A DNA stretch of 64,000 nt. It comes from Lampris incognitus (taxonomy: Eukaryota > Chordata > Actinopteri > Lampriformes > Lampridae). A program made the position numbers and the translations under genes. The notes under the pieces are model-generated. The model was not told the DNA's origin and did not search any database. It saw only the letters and a list, made by a program, of their open reading frames with translations. The stretch is taken from NCBI RefSeq assembly GCF_029633865.1, contig NC_079212.1, positions 148,222,041 to 148,286,040 on the forward strand. The letters are read 5' to 3'. This document shows positions 1-13,700 of this stretch, in pieces. The first letter of the stretch is position 1; each line of letters opens with the position of its first letter.

Positions 1-77
1 TGACCGTCGTTTTTTCTAGATGGTGAGTAACAAACATCAGGTCATGGTTTCACAAGAACCCCCCCCCCCCCGCTCAC

Positions 78-1406
78 CTGCTCCAGGTCCCGCTGCGTAA
101 ACTCATAAAGCTTGTGATTTGTGTCATTAGCCAGCACCAGTTCTCCCATGGGAACGCCCCGCCGGGTGTACACCAGCCAGCCATCCTCAAAGTCCGAGTC
201 CTCGTCACGGTAGCAGAGGTCATCAGTGGTCAGCAACCTTTGACCTTCGCGGGCCACATTGAAAACTTTGTCGACCACCCTGACAGGTCTTTGATCATTG
301 AGCAGCTGGATGGAGATGTTGAAGGTGTACTCCGTCAGGTTTCTGACATCCTTCTTGGCGGCAGGTTTATGTGGTCTGTAAACGGCAGCGCTGAAAGAGA
401 AAGAATCCTGTTTGCTCTCACTGTCGTCGTGAACATATACGACCCTCTCCTCGTGGATGTCCTGGCCGGTGAAGGTCAGGATGTTGTGGCTAACAGCGGA
501 TGAGTTGGAGAGGTGGATCTTGTTTATCTGCCCATGTCTGGGGCCGGAGGTGATGGTGAACTGGACAGCTTTGTGACTTGCAGCCTGGGCGAACAGTCTG
601 TCCTTGGTAATCAGTTTCCTCTCGCCCTCTAGGACGGACAAGCCTTTGTTCACAAGAGAAACAACCCCGGACCTCGCCTTGATGTTGATTCTGAAGTCGT
701 GACTTGCTGAGTCGGCGTGTTGAGAGTACACCTGGAAACTGACCGTGTCTCTGCCATCTTCACTTGGTCTGCTGAGCAGCTCGTATGTCAGCAGGCCGGC
801 TGTGATATTTCCCTGACTGAAAGTGAATTTCCTCTTCAGGACTTGCTTGTCTAAGGACAGCTGCCCTTTATTTGGTAGCGTGAGAAGCCTGAAGAAGATG
901 TCGCTCTCATGGAGTCGGATGCCCTTGGAAATGGCATGGAGGTGTTCAGGTGTGATTGTGGTCTTTCCAACATCTGTGACCTCCATCTTGCTACGTGTGA
1001 TCTTAAAATGGATCCATCGCACCAAAATGCGGAAAACCACTTCCCCCGTAGCCACTGAGCCGATGCTGATTCGACATTTAAAATGGTCAGTGGCATTGTT
1101 CTGAGTCTGGAGGCCACGGTGAGTGTTGAGATATCGGATTTGTTCTTTTCCCAAAATTGTCTGGGAGAAGGAGCTCACGGGTTCCCATTCACCAGTCAAG
1201 TGTTGTCGTTGCAGCTCCCCATATCGAGGTGCCTCCACCACATCATAGTGGATTTCTACTGCTTGTTCAGTAACGTTAACCTTCACGGCAAGGTGATTGG
1301 TTGAAATGACAGAAGCTCCTCCCTGGTCGACCTGCAGGCCTGTGTTGTTCTCTAGTTTTTGCTCTAAGGTGACTGCCAAGATCCTCAACACCACCGTGTT
1401 ACTCAG
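78..1406 (-). CDS. cspg4: cspg4 coding exon 7: several CSPG repeats
   Basis: 1329 nt = 443 codons, phase 0 both ends (acceptor TTGTCTTCTTCAG; donor GAGCAG|GTGAGC). Residues 654-1096: about four CSPG repeats with repeated motifs such as [47 protein letters not shown] and [20 protein letters not shown]. About ten N-linked sequons (NVT, NAT, NIT, NSS, NLT, NIS, NDT). The next exon is outside the window; a C-run (61-71) lies just inside the following intron. Confidence 0.92.
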
Positions 1407-4400
1407 CTGAAGAAGACAAGAGAGAGGAAAGAATTTAATACTCACTTATTGAACAGCCTCAGAACAAGTGTCTGTATGCATCCTCATTAAGCCTCAAAAC
1501 AATGAATTAAAGCAAAATAAATCCCCAGTTTAACAACTTATTATGTGTGTGCTACCATTATAATACTTCTACTACTAATAATGATAAACACTTTATTTAA
1601 AGGCCCCTTTCATGACACTCAAGGTCAAGTCACATCAAATACAATAAAACAAAGCAGAAAAAAAAGATTATTGCGATCAACAATAAAACACACAATAAGC
1701 AATACAGCATAGATCAGCAGGCGTTTAAAAATTGTGAATTTGATGCAGTTAATGCTGTTAAAGTGAGTAAGCTAGTTTAAAAGGTGGGTTTTAAGAGCAG
1801 TTTTGAATTCTGTGATGGAGTCCAGTAAGCGGCTGTGACGGGGAATGGAGTTCCAGAGTTTGGGTGCAGCACAGGAGAAAGCCCCGACACCCATTGTGCT
1901 GAGGTTGATGACTGGTAGTGCCAATAGACCTGCTGGTGAAGACTGCAGGGAACGAGATTGAGGGCAAGTCTGAAGGAAGTCTGAGAGATGGCAGGAGATA
2001 GATTATGAAGAGCTTTGGATGTTAACAATAACATTCTAAAATGAATCCGCGGTGACGCAGGAAACCAGTGTAAGTGAATCAGCAGGGGAGTGACATGGTC
2101 AGTGAACTTGGATGTGTAATAATCCGTGCTGCAGAATTCTGGATGAACTGAAGTCGGTGAATAAGAATGTTGGGGATGCCTGCCAGGGTCGCATTGCAGT
2201 AGTCGATGCATGACATGACCAAAGCATTGACTAAGACTTTCATGGAGTGTTGTGTTAAAGCAGGGTGTAGTCTGGAGACGTTTCACAGGTGGAAAAATGC
2301 AATCCGGGAGACATCGTTTATATGGCTGGAAAAGGAAAGGGTACGATTTAGGATAACACCAAGGCTTTTAGCCTGAGTGGAGACAAGTATGGTGGCTCCA
2401 GCAACGGGGAGTGAACAAATATTAGTTTTCCGGAGTGTAGATTTACTGCCAAGGAGGAGTAGCTCAGTTTTATTACTGTTGAATTTCAGATAATTGTTAG
2501 TCATCCATATCTGTATATCAGGGAGACAAGCAGTGAGGCAACTAGAGAGGAGAGTGGAAGTGAGCGTAGTGGACACATGGAAATGGATACCATAGTACCA
2601 GAAGATGTTGCCATGAGGGAGGGGGTAAATAATAAATAGGAGTGGCCCCAATACTGCACCCTGTAGAGCTCCATGAGGAACTATCAAACTTTTTGACCCA
2701 TAACTCTGAATTTTAATAAAATGTGTTCTGTCTGTTAGGTAGGAAGCAAACCACTGATACACAGTGCCCCCAACTCCAGTGCTAGCCAGACGATCCATGA
2801 GGAGCTGATGGGACAGAGTATCAAAGGCTGTGGTGAGGTCAACGAGGACGAGAATAGAGAGTAGACTGGAGTCAGCTACACGAAGGAGGTCATGGGTGAG
2901 CTTAACAGAGTTGTTTCTGTGTTATGTTTGGGAAGAAAGCCAGGTTGTAATTGTTCAAAGAGATTACAGTTATAAAGGTAGATCTGGAATTGAGATGCAA
3001 CTACCCTCTCGAGGATTTTGGAGATGAATGATAAATTGGGAATAGGCCGGTAGTTGTTGTAGTTTGTAGTTAGTAGAATCTAAAAAAAGTTTTCAGAGTT
3101 GGTCTGATTATGGCAAATTCAGTGGAGAGGGAACTGTACCAGTAGACAGAGAGATAAGAGAAAACAGGGTCGTTTTAACTGGGGTTGTGGGAATTGGATC
3201 CAGGTGACACATGGAGGTGCTAGACTTAATAATAAGTTCAGAAATGTGATTTTCAGTTGGAAGAGAGACGTCACATAGGACAGTGGATGGGGACAGTTTT
3301 ATGGCGTTTGCTGATGGTAAGTCAGTCTGCATGATGCTAGCAGAGGCTAGCTGCTCAAGAATGGTACAAATTTTGGAGTTGAAAAAAAAACAAAAAACAG
3401 CATTGTTGATTAGAAAGGCTTCTGTTCATATTGGTTTAAGGTGGATTTAGTCACATTTTAACTGTGGAGAACAGCGTTCCCGCATTCCCTTTAACTGTAT
3501 TGATGATATTAGCAAAACAGTATTGTAGCGAATTCGGGGGGGGGGGGTGCAACTACAGGAACTGCCGCAGCCGGGACGCGAACCCGTAGCTCCCGCACCA
3601 CGGGAGACACCGCTGACCGCTCAACTAAGGGGTCAGACCCGTTAGGGCTAACGTATCAGTGCGCGAGCAACGCGTTCGCGTCCCGGCTGCGGCAGTTCCT
3701 GTGGTTGCCCCCCCCCCCCGAATTCGCTAGTGTGTTTTAGCCGTTAAGTCAACTCTATTTGTAAAGCGCAATATGACAAATTACAAATGTGCCTCAGGGG
3801 GCTTTACAGCGACACCACATCCTGTCCGTACACCCTCACATGGGATAAGGAACACCTCCCTAAAACCCTCAACAGGGAGGAACAACAGGAAGAAACCTCA
3901 GGGAGAGCAACAGAGTGTAACATCGCGGCCTCTTTCTTATGCTACGTTCAGACCAAAGGCGGCGCGAATTGTTTGGGCGGCGCGAATGCATGCAAAGTCA
4001 ACGGGAGGAGGCGAATGGACGGCAATGATTCGCGGCGAAATTACGGGCGGCGCGAATTGGGCGAATCGAGCGACGAACGCGCCTTCGCGGCAGTTCAAAA
4101 ATGTCCGACTCGGGCGAAGAGTTCGCCAGGCGATAGCCAATCACCTTCAAGTAGGGTTAGAACCCGCCTTCATGTTGGGAAAGAAGACACGCCCCCTACC
4201 CAGAATTCTTTTCGGACGCCGTCCAAACGCAACTCCTGAACGAGCCGGTGAAATTCGCCAAGCTGGGCACGTCTCCGGTTTATGCTATGAACCCAAACCG
4301 ACCGCTGACGCCGGTTTGGGCGACGCAAGTTGATATAAAGCAGAGCCGCCGCAACTGATCTCTGTCGCTCATCCATGATGCTCACAAGTAAACACGAACT

Positions 4401-7400
4401 GCTCGTGTGTGGTATTTGTTGTGTGCGGTCTAGCAAACTTGCTAGCAGCGTCGGTGTAACTAGACTGCTTGTTGTGACGTCAACACGGCGAATTCGCGTT
4501 CTGTTCGAACACACCTGGCGGAGCTGGCGGCCAAACTCTGGCGAACAAAGCGGCGCCAACTCTCTCGCCGCCTTTGGTCTTACGTTCCTGTCCTCCAGCG
4601 TTTCCCGCCTCCTTCATTACCCGCACCTGTGACTGTAGGGACGCCCGAACAAGCCGGGGCTAACACGGGGATTCAAACCGGCGATCCCCGTGTTCGTAGG
4701 CAACGGAATAGACCGCTACGCCCTCCACCGTTATTTTTAATGATTCCTGTGGAAATGACCTTACTGCACATCGCCTTTCTGTACCTCCTGAGTTTCCGTA
4801 GCCCACCTTCCTCCTCCTCCTCGTGCTCATCCTCGTGCTCCTCCTCGTCCTCGTGCTCTTCACGTTGCCGTTTGCGTTGCTGAGGGTAAGTTGAGTGGGA
4901 AGCCGCTGCCGCGCTACTTGGTTGTTTTGGCTGGGAATCGAGCTGTGCTGCTGTAACCTGCTCTGCACACTGTCTACTGTTGGTCCTGCTACCGTACCCA
5001 GCTGTCTGGCCTTGTTTTGACCGCTAATGGAAGTTTTCAGAGGGTTTTCATTTGCCTCTGTGGCGCCATCGCGGTATGGCGGCAGGCAGCCAAGTGACCA
5101 GAGTGCAGCGCCATTTCTTCCTGGAAATTCTGGTATTTTGCATGTTGAGGAGCGGATGTGCAGAGGGGGCCAGTCGGCAACTCGTGTGTGTTGTGTTTGT
5201 CTTCTGCAGGTATGTGTTTTCCTTGTTAAATATTATCATTTTTGTTGTCACCGTTTACTAACCCAACCCCCATGCACCGTTTACTTTGCCCACCGGGTGG
5301 CACTGTTTCCTCTGTATGTTTTTCATGGCGCAGTTTTGAAGAGGAGCGAGTTAAGACTTTGTTGTGATAATGGACGAATGGGGTCAAACAGCGCCGTTTT
5401 GCATTGCTGAGGGGGTGGATGTGCAGAGGGGACCAGAAGGCAACTCATGGGTGTGTGTTTGTCTTCTGCAGGAGCAAATAAATGCTGGAGAACATCCCCT
5501 TGCGTAGGGTCTATGTACACTGTTTTTTGTCCTCCATAGTCAGTCTTCAGAGTCAAATGACATGACATGACATTACAGTCATTTAGCCGACGCTTTTATC
5601 CAAAGCGACTTACAATAAGAGCATCATTTAACGTAGGAGATCAGGAGAACTACTAGTCATCAGAGGTCCCAAGTGCATCTAAACAAGCATCTAAGAGCAA
5701 AACCAGTGCTAAAGTAAAAGTGCAAGAAAGAGATTTGTTTTTTTTTAATGAGTGAATACGATAAGTGGTAAGAACAAGTAACAGGTTGGTAGTTCTTGAA
5801 GAGGTGAGTTTTCAACCTGCGCCGAAAGATGGGCAGCGACTCCGCTGTCCTGACATCAGTGGGGAGTTCAGTCCACCACTGTGGGGCCAGGACAGAACAC
5901 AGCTGGGACCGGGTCGATCGGCAGCAGGGGCCTCTGAGCGACGGGGCAACCAGGCGTCCCTAGGCAGCAGAGCGAAGTGGTTGGGTGGGGGTGTAGGGCT
6001 TGACCATGGCCTGGAGATAGGAAGGAGCCGTTCCTTTCACTGCCCTGTAGGCCAGCACCAGAGTCTTAAACTGGATGTGAGCAGCTCCTGGGAGCCAGTG
6101 TATCAAACACCTGCAGTGAGGTTGCGTTCTGGGCTGACACCATTATGTCTTAATGGGCCATTAAACACATCAATCATATCTATCTAAACAGAACCAGTAG
6201 TAGTAGTTTTACTAGCAGTAGTAGTAGTAGTGATGTTAGCAGTAGTTGTGTTAGTAATGGTGGTAGTAGCAGAAGCATTATTAATAGAAGTAACAGTAAT
6301 TTCTGTAGTGGCTGTCTAGCAATCACCTAGTAAAAGCTAGCAACCAGCCAGCATGTCTGGGCAGCAACCTGGGACTCAGTAACCACAGAGTCAGACTCTT
6401 GTGAACACAGAGTCAGACTCTTGTGAACACAGAGTCAGACTCTTGTGAACACAGAGTCAGACTCTTGTGAACACAGAGTCTGACTCTTGTGTTCACAGAG
6501 TCAGACTCTTGTCAACACAGAGTCTGACTCTTGTGAACACAGAGTCTGACTCTTGTGAACACAGAGTCTGAGACTTGTGAACACAGAGTCTGAGACTTGT
6601 GAACACAGAGTCAGACTCTTGTCAACACAGAGTCTGACTCTTGTGAGCACAGAGTCAGACTCTTGTGAACACAGAGTCTGAGTCTTGTGAACACAGAGTC
6701 AGACTCTTGTGAACACAGAGTCTGACTCTTGTGAACACAGTCTGAGACTTGTGAACACAGAGTCTGACTCTTGTGAACACAGAGTCTGAGACTTGTGAAC
6801 ACAGAGTCAGACTCTTGTCAACACAGAGTCTGACTCTTGTGAGCACAGAGTCTGACTCTTGTGAACACAGAGTCTGAGTCTTGTGAACACAGAGTCAGAC
6901 TCTGACTCTTGTGAACACACATCCAGCAGTGGCAGGTCTCCTCGAAGTACTCCCGCCCAGCTGCTTCTAGATTTTCCAGATCTTCACTTTGACAGATAAT
7001 AAATCAAATGATGCGGCTGTGATTCTACTGACCTTGTGTCCATCACTGACCCGTAGAGCCAGTGTGGCAGTGGGAGCGCCGGCATGGACGAAGCGGATCT
7101 TTCCTTCCTGGAGGTCATGCAGGGAGAATGAAGTAATGGACCTACAGAAAACACACACACACAAAATTCTCTCTTTGCACCACCTCCTTCATGCTGATGT
7201 CAGACTCGGGTAGACGCTTGCTGTCAAAGAGACTTGAACCTGAGTCTCTCTTAAAAGCTGTGCTCTATAATGTCTGCTCCAGTGTTCGTTTATTACAGTC
7301 ACCTGTTCTTCCAGGTGTGAAACCTCCCTGACCCGACGCTTAGTAACCCATGTAATGAATTACCTGCTAGAACAGAAAACCAGCTGTGATGCTGGTACCT

Positions 7401-7655
7401 GAAGACCTGATTGAGAACCACTGAACATACTCTATTCTGTCACAGTCCATTCTGCTCTGCTTAAGTGTCTTTCGTTCTCTCATCCATCCATCCTCCCAAC
7501 CTGCCGGGCTGCTCTCGGTGCTCCACGTGTCCGGCCTCGGTGCTCAGGTTTCCCACACAGCTGAACTGAAGCTCCGCAGGCCGGCTGTCTGGGTCGGACA
7601 CTCGCAACACCTCCGAGCTCAGCTGGGGAGGTGACAAACACACCCACTTCATTTA

Positions 7656-7714
<59 letters not shown>

Positions 7715-10700
7715 CTCTCCAATAGAGATGAACGCCAGACTGTTTGGACTGATGACTCCACATATAGGCTCTCCCTGAACTTAAAGTTCCCCCTGAGCAA
7801 GAGATCCGTTTCTCACCAAATAATTTAATCTTGTCTTGTTGAAAATTAAAAGATGGTGGTTTTTTTATTTTTTGTTTTAAAATGTATTTTAAAATTCAGT
7901 GCATGGCCAAACCCCTTTATGTACTATCTGATTTGCTTCTATGGTGAAAGTATCCAACAAGATGAACAAATAATGAACAAGTCAAACAACGGCCATATCA
8001 TGGACAACTGAGATCCAAGCACTCACCTGCCAGCTTTCACTGATTAATGACATGACATGACATGACATGACAGTGGGATCTTCTGTTCCTACCTGTCGAC
8101 TGGAGTTCGGCAGCAAGATGAAGAGGCTGCCCTCCGGCAGACTGAGATCTGGTGGGTCGTTCACAGGTCGGATGATGATTTGGAAGCGATGGAGGTTTCC
8201 CTCCTTCAAAAACGCAGGAAGCTCCTTCTTGCTGCTGCAAAAGACAGAAAACGTGAAGAAATCACGGTGGTCTTCGGAACCTCCATGGACGTACATCACC
8301 TGGCCCCGCCATAAATCCAGCATGCTGAACGTCTGCCGTCCACTCTCCTCTCCTTCCCCATCCCTCCTTCCATCATCATCGCCTTCTTGGGCAAGGTCCA
8401 CCCGTATCTGGCCATGGACAGGTGGCTCCTCGATGTGGAACATCAGCTGGGCCGGATGGAGTCCAAGCTTCCTGAAATCCAGATTCACCTGGAGAGAGGT
8501 GTCAGAACATCTTTGTTTCCGTCAGGGGTTTTTATGAAGGTTTCTATATGAATCTGTCTTCACATTCTTACAGGACTTCTAAATACCTCAAAAGATGTTT
8601 TGCATTTGTTTGCTGTGGAACAGTTAGCATCCGGATACACAGAACATAAACCGTGCCGAAAGCCAGTTTCCAGAAACATTTGATATCTGTACAATACTTA
8701 AAACCAGCCAATGTTCCCCTGGCTGGTCAAGCAGTTGGGTCGCCCTCTGGTATCGGGGATGAGCTGCTGGCCAGTCCGGGGGGGGGGCTGCTTGGCTACT
8801 CTCCAGCCGGCCACACTCTTGCATTGGTCTTGCTGTGCCTCGCCCTTCTCTCCCAGTTCTGGTACGCATATGCAGCACACACACCAAATCATAGGCCAAG
8901 GGTTTACGGGACAGATGAGGCACGAGCCATTTGGGTGGAGGCGAGGCAGGCAGTTGCAATCTTGCCCGTACCACTCCTACCCCTGCTTGCACCTTGACAA
9001 TGTCCTGAAATTTTAATCCCAATCACACTATCTTAGTACACACACCCATCCACACAAACCATATTCTGAACAACACCTACGACCCAGTCAGGGTCAGCTG
9101 GGAAGGAGGGGTGTGAGTGGTTCGAGTCTGATGAGCCTAGATGACACACCGTCATTTAACTCCATATGTGACATGAGCGTACATTAAGCACTGGGACTAC
9201 CAGGACGGGTGGTGGCTGGGAGGGCGCCCTGCCCAGGTGGATCGGTCTGTGTCCTGCCTGCTGCATACCAGTAGGGATCTGGTGAGTGCTGCCAGGTGCT
9301 TTCCAGGGCCCCTGGTTGGCGGCTCATTGGTGTGGGTGTGGGTTGCAGAGTGGGGTGGCGGCTGTTGGACTTGCGCCCCCATGCAGCTTTTCTTTGATGG
9401 GCACCGCAGGATGACGTCTGTTGACTTGGGTTAGGTGTGTTCAGCTACGTGGGTATGTACTTGGTGCATGCAGCTGGATGGGGTGTTTAGCCGGTAGTGG
9501 GCCTCACCCCTGTGCCAGGCATGGGTGGGCATGGGGACACTCTGCCCGCCTGCTGGGTGGGCGGTCCCGGCGGTGCGTCAGTCGTATGCTTTTCATCCAT
9601 GGCTTGGGTCCTGCACCTGCAGGTGCACCATGTGCCTGTGCCTTGGGGTTGGTGGTGGGGTTCTGGTCAGGCTTGTAGTTCAGGTTTGTACTCCTCAGGG
9701 GTATGTGTGGCTGTTGCTGTGTGGGCAACTCTGGGGTTGCAGTGCTTTGAGCTCTGGCTGTTCTCTTGGTTGCGGGATGTCTGCATGACTGCGGGGCCCA
9801 TGGGTGGCTGCACAGCCTGTCTGCTGCTCGAAGGCACTATGACCAGTCGTGGATCTCAGACACCAGAATTTATTCAGATTAATACCATCCACTCACAGCT
9901 AGACACTTCACATACACATTGGTGGACATGTCACATGCATTTACAGACTGCTAGCATCTTAAAGTCTGCACTGACCAGCCGGCCCCCATTTTCAAACTGA
10001 TCTTTAACAGATCACTGGAGCTGTGTGAAGTCCCTTCCTGCTTCAAGAGCTCCACTATCATCCCGGTATCCAAGAAACCCCGTATCACAGGATTAAATGA
10101 CTACAGGCCCATTGCCCTAATATCTGTGGTCATGAAATCCTTCGAGGGACTGGTGTTGGTCCACCTGAAGGAAATCTCAGGCCCCCTGCTCGACCCCCTG
10201 CAGTTTGCCTACCAACCAAATGGGTCAGTGGAGGATGCAGTCAACCTGGGATTGCACTACATCTTCCAACACCTCGACTCCCCAGGGACATACGCAAGGG
10301 TCCTGTTTGTGGACTTCAGCTCAGTGTTCGACACCATCGTCCCAGATATCCTCCACTCCAAACTCACCCAGCTCACTGTACCAGCCCCCATCTGCCAGCG
10401 GATTAAAACTTCCTGACAGACAGGAGGCAGCAGGTGAGGGTGGGGAAAATCACATCCAGCACCTGGACAATCAGCACTGGTGCCCCCCAGGGATGTGTGT
10501 TCTCCCCTCTGCTCTTCTCCCTCTACACAAATGACTGCACCTCAGGTGACCCGTCTGTTAAACTCCTGAAGTTTGTGGACGACACAACCATCATTGGCCG
10601 TATCCGGGATGGTGACGAGTCTGCCCTCTGGTGCAGCCATGACAACCTGGAGCTGAACACGCTCAAAACAAAGTATGACAGTGGACTTCAGGAGGAGTCC

Positions 10701-13700
10701 CCCAACACTGCCCCCCCTCACCATACTCAACAGCATGGTGTCTACAGTGAAAACCTATGGATGTCTGGGTTCCACAATCTCCCAGGACCTAAGGTGGGCA
10801 CCCAACGTAGACACAATCACCAAAAAGGCCCAGCAGAGGATGTACTTTCTCCACCAGCTCAACAAATTCAACCTGCCTCGGGAACTGCTGATTCAGTTCT
10901 ACACTGCAGTAATCCAGTCTGTCCTCTGCACATCCACCACTGTCTGGTTTGGATCGGCCACCAGACAGGACAGGGACAGACTACAATGGACAGTTAGGTC
11001 TGCAGAGAAGATCATTGGAGGCAGCCTGCCCTCCATTCAGGACTTATACACCTCCAGCCTCAGGAAACGGGCAGGCAGCATCGCTGCAGACCCATCACAC
11101 CCTGGTCACAACAGTTTCTTTCGGCGGGCTGACGTTCACATGAACGTTTAACACATTCACGTCCCTACAATTTCTGCCCTTTCAATCAGACACCTCCCCT
11201 TAACTACCTCAACAGATGATACAATTCTTGGATTAGTTCTTTTAGTAACTGCTACCCCTACCCCCACTACAGTTTGTGCCATGGCTGAGTACATATGGCC
11301 CCTCCCACCACCAGCCCCAGTCCATCTCATTAGTTTGGTCACTACGAGTTTTCTGCAGAAAAAACACATCTACCTTTTTCTGCTTCACAACCTCAGCCAC
11401 TAAAGCCCTCTTACGTCTGTCCCTCCTACCATTAGTGTTAAGAGATCCAACCCTGGGGCGTCCAGGTAGCACAGCGGTCTATACCGCTGCCTACCAACAC
11501 GGGGATCTCCGGTTCGAATCCCCATGTTACCTCCAGCTTGGTTGGGCGTCCCTACGGACACAATTGGCCGTATCTGCAGGTGGGAAGCTGGATGTGGGTA
11601 TGTGTCCTGGTTGCTGCACTAGCGCCCCCTCTGGTCAGTCGGTTGCCTGTTCGAGGTGGAGAGGGAACTGGGGGGAATAGCGTGATCCTCCCACGTGCTC
11701 CACCCCCTGGCGAGACTCCTCACGGTCAGGTGAAAAGAAGCGGCTGGTGACTCGACATGTATCTGAGGAGACATGTGGTAGTCTGCAGCCCTCCCGGATT
11801 GGCAGAGGGGGTGGAGCAGTGGCCGGGGTAACTCGGAAGAGTGGGGTAATTGGCCGGGTGCAGTTGGGGAGAAAAAGGGGGGGGGAAAGAGAAAAAAAAA
11901 AAGAGATCCAACCCTGAGCCCCTGCATAAGATGGGTAGAACCGAGAAAAAGCTAGAGACAAGCAGACCGGCATGAACCAGGAAAAAGAATAAAGCACCTG
12001 TGATGAATTATCTTAATTTATTTTGCAGCTTTGTCCTTCTCACAGTTTCCCCCTTTGCTGCCTTTCTCGGGGCTGTGTCATGTTTCTTAAGCTGAAAACT
12101 TTTTTTTTCCATCAAGCAGCTCAAAACCAACCAGTTTCTGCTGGTGACCGACAGTCCTAATGAACTTCTCTGTATGGTCAGAATAGTCTTTTACTTTTAC
12201 TGACTTCCCAAACGTTTCATCCAAACACCCACTCACGTCCTCCAGAGAACACGGATCTGTGCTGCGGTTTTATGCTTCACCAACTGTCAGACTCTGAATC
12301 GTAACCCACGTCATCAGCCTCGCCTGTTACCTGGCTACTGGGACTCTCCTCCACACTCTATTCCCTTCAGTAGGCCTACCTCCACCCTTCACACTCCGTC
12401 CCTGCTGAGCTGCTGCATGCAGCCACCTGTTCAGCTGCAAGTGTTTCTGCAAGCTCCGCCCCCGGCTCCAAGGCCATAGGCTAAGAGCCTGTTTCCTCAT
12501 CTACAGCCGGTGGAGCAGGTTGTTCCTCCGACTGACTCCATTCTCCTCTCCCCACCTTGGAGACATTATCCACGGCAGGATGTTAGCATCTGCAGGATTT
12601 GCCTCCGCTTGCTGTCTGTGCGGACATGTGAACGGCTTGTGGCTGACATCGCCGTTCTCAAAACATTTCACCTGCTCCGAACTAGCACCACGTACGAGCC
12701 ATAAGCCGTAACCGTGTTTACCTCTAAAGGAAACCTCCCAACTCTGTGTCAGAGAGTCCAGAAACATGAACCCCTGTCTCCTGAGTGACTGGACGTGTTT
12801 TATCTTCAGATCGTGCATTCGGCCCTGTGACGGCCTGGCGGCCTGTCCAGGGTGTCTCCCCGCCTGCCGCCCAGTGACTGCTGGGATAGGCTGGATAGGC
12901 TGCACCACCCCGCCACCCTGAGAGCAGGGTGAGTGGTTGGGATGATGGATGGATCTGTACATTTGAGATTGACAGTTTTAAAAGCACCGGCAAATTTGCC
13001 AAACCTCCGCAGCTCATTGTCCAACAGTTGGTTGGAGATAAACGGCGGAACACTGGTCACTGTGATTCTGGTAGAGGGAACCGACAGTGGAGAAACCGTA
13101 GTACAGCTATCCCTGATAACTACACCCGTCCCAATCATCTCACTAACGTGACGCTCCTCCTTCAGAAACACCACCACAGCCTTGTTCATCCTGGAAGCAA
13201 ACAGGAGATTACAATGACCAACTTGCTCTCCTACGGCCAACAAAACCCCTCCACCTTCACACTGGGCTCCGGCGGGGCTATCCGGATCCCGTGACGGATG
13301 AACAGAGGTGGCGTCTCAGAGGTCGCCGTTCCTCCTGAAAACAACCCGACAAAACCACTGAACACTCGGTAAAAAGTGTTAAGGAAGTTTACCTGAAGAT
13401 GCACATAGGCCAGAGAAGAGAGAATACTGGGGGGGAATTCAGCGGGAAAAATACAGCAAACAATTCAAACTCCACGCCAATCTCACATTCACCACGCTCA
13501 TTCACGCGCACACACCCAACCTCCCAGCATGCAGTGCACAGAGAGAGAGAGACAACTTGATGTACCTTGATGTGTTTTGGTTCCAGTGGCACTGTGTCTC
13601 CTTCAGTGACTTCCAGGTGTCGCAACAACAGAAAGTTGTTCTTCTTCCTGTCCTGAGTGTCATGGTGGGTGATTGGTTGTTGAGTGGTGATATCAGCATG

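Larger units (their letters stand above)
11157..13320 (-). mobile_element. Tx1/L1-type LINE remnant (ORF1 zinc-knuckle part and ORF2 endonuclease start)
   Basis: Minus strand. 13243-12970 reads [20 protein letters not shown] and [19 protein letters not shown]; 12800-12560 reads [19 protein letters not shown] and a zinc-knuckle-like [15 protein letters not shown] whose second Cys is Asn. This is ORF1 as in fish Tx1-like elements. 11470-11160 reads [40 protein letters not shown] and [12 protein letters not shown], the APE endonuclease start of ORF2. Interrupted by a SINE (11456-11900) and by another short repeat (about 12825-12955). Inactive. Confidence 0.7.

Noticed and set aside
78..1406. FREM-type extracellular matrix protein instead of CSPG4
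   Set aside because: FREM proteins also have CSPG repeats, but the joined exons give two N-terminal laminin G domains right after the signal peptide, the NG2 arrangement.
11456..11540. Functional tRNA gene
   Set aside because: A and B boxes are present, but the sequence is the head of a SINE with tail and target-site duplication and does not fold as a full tRNA.
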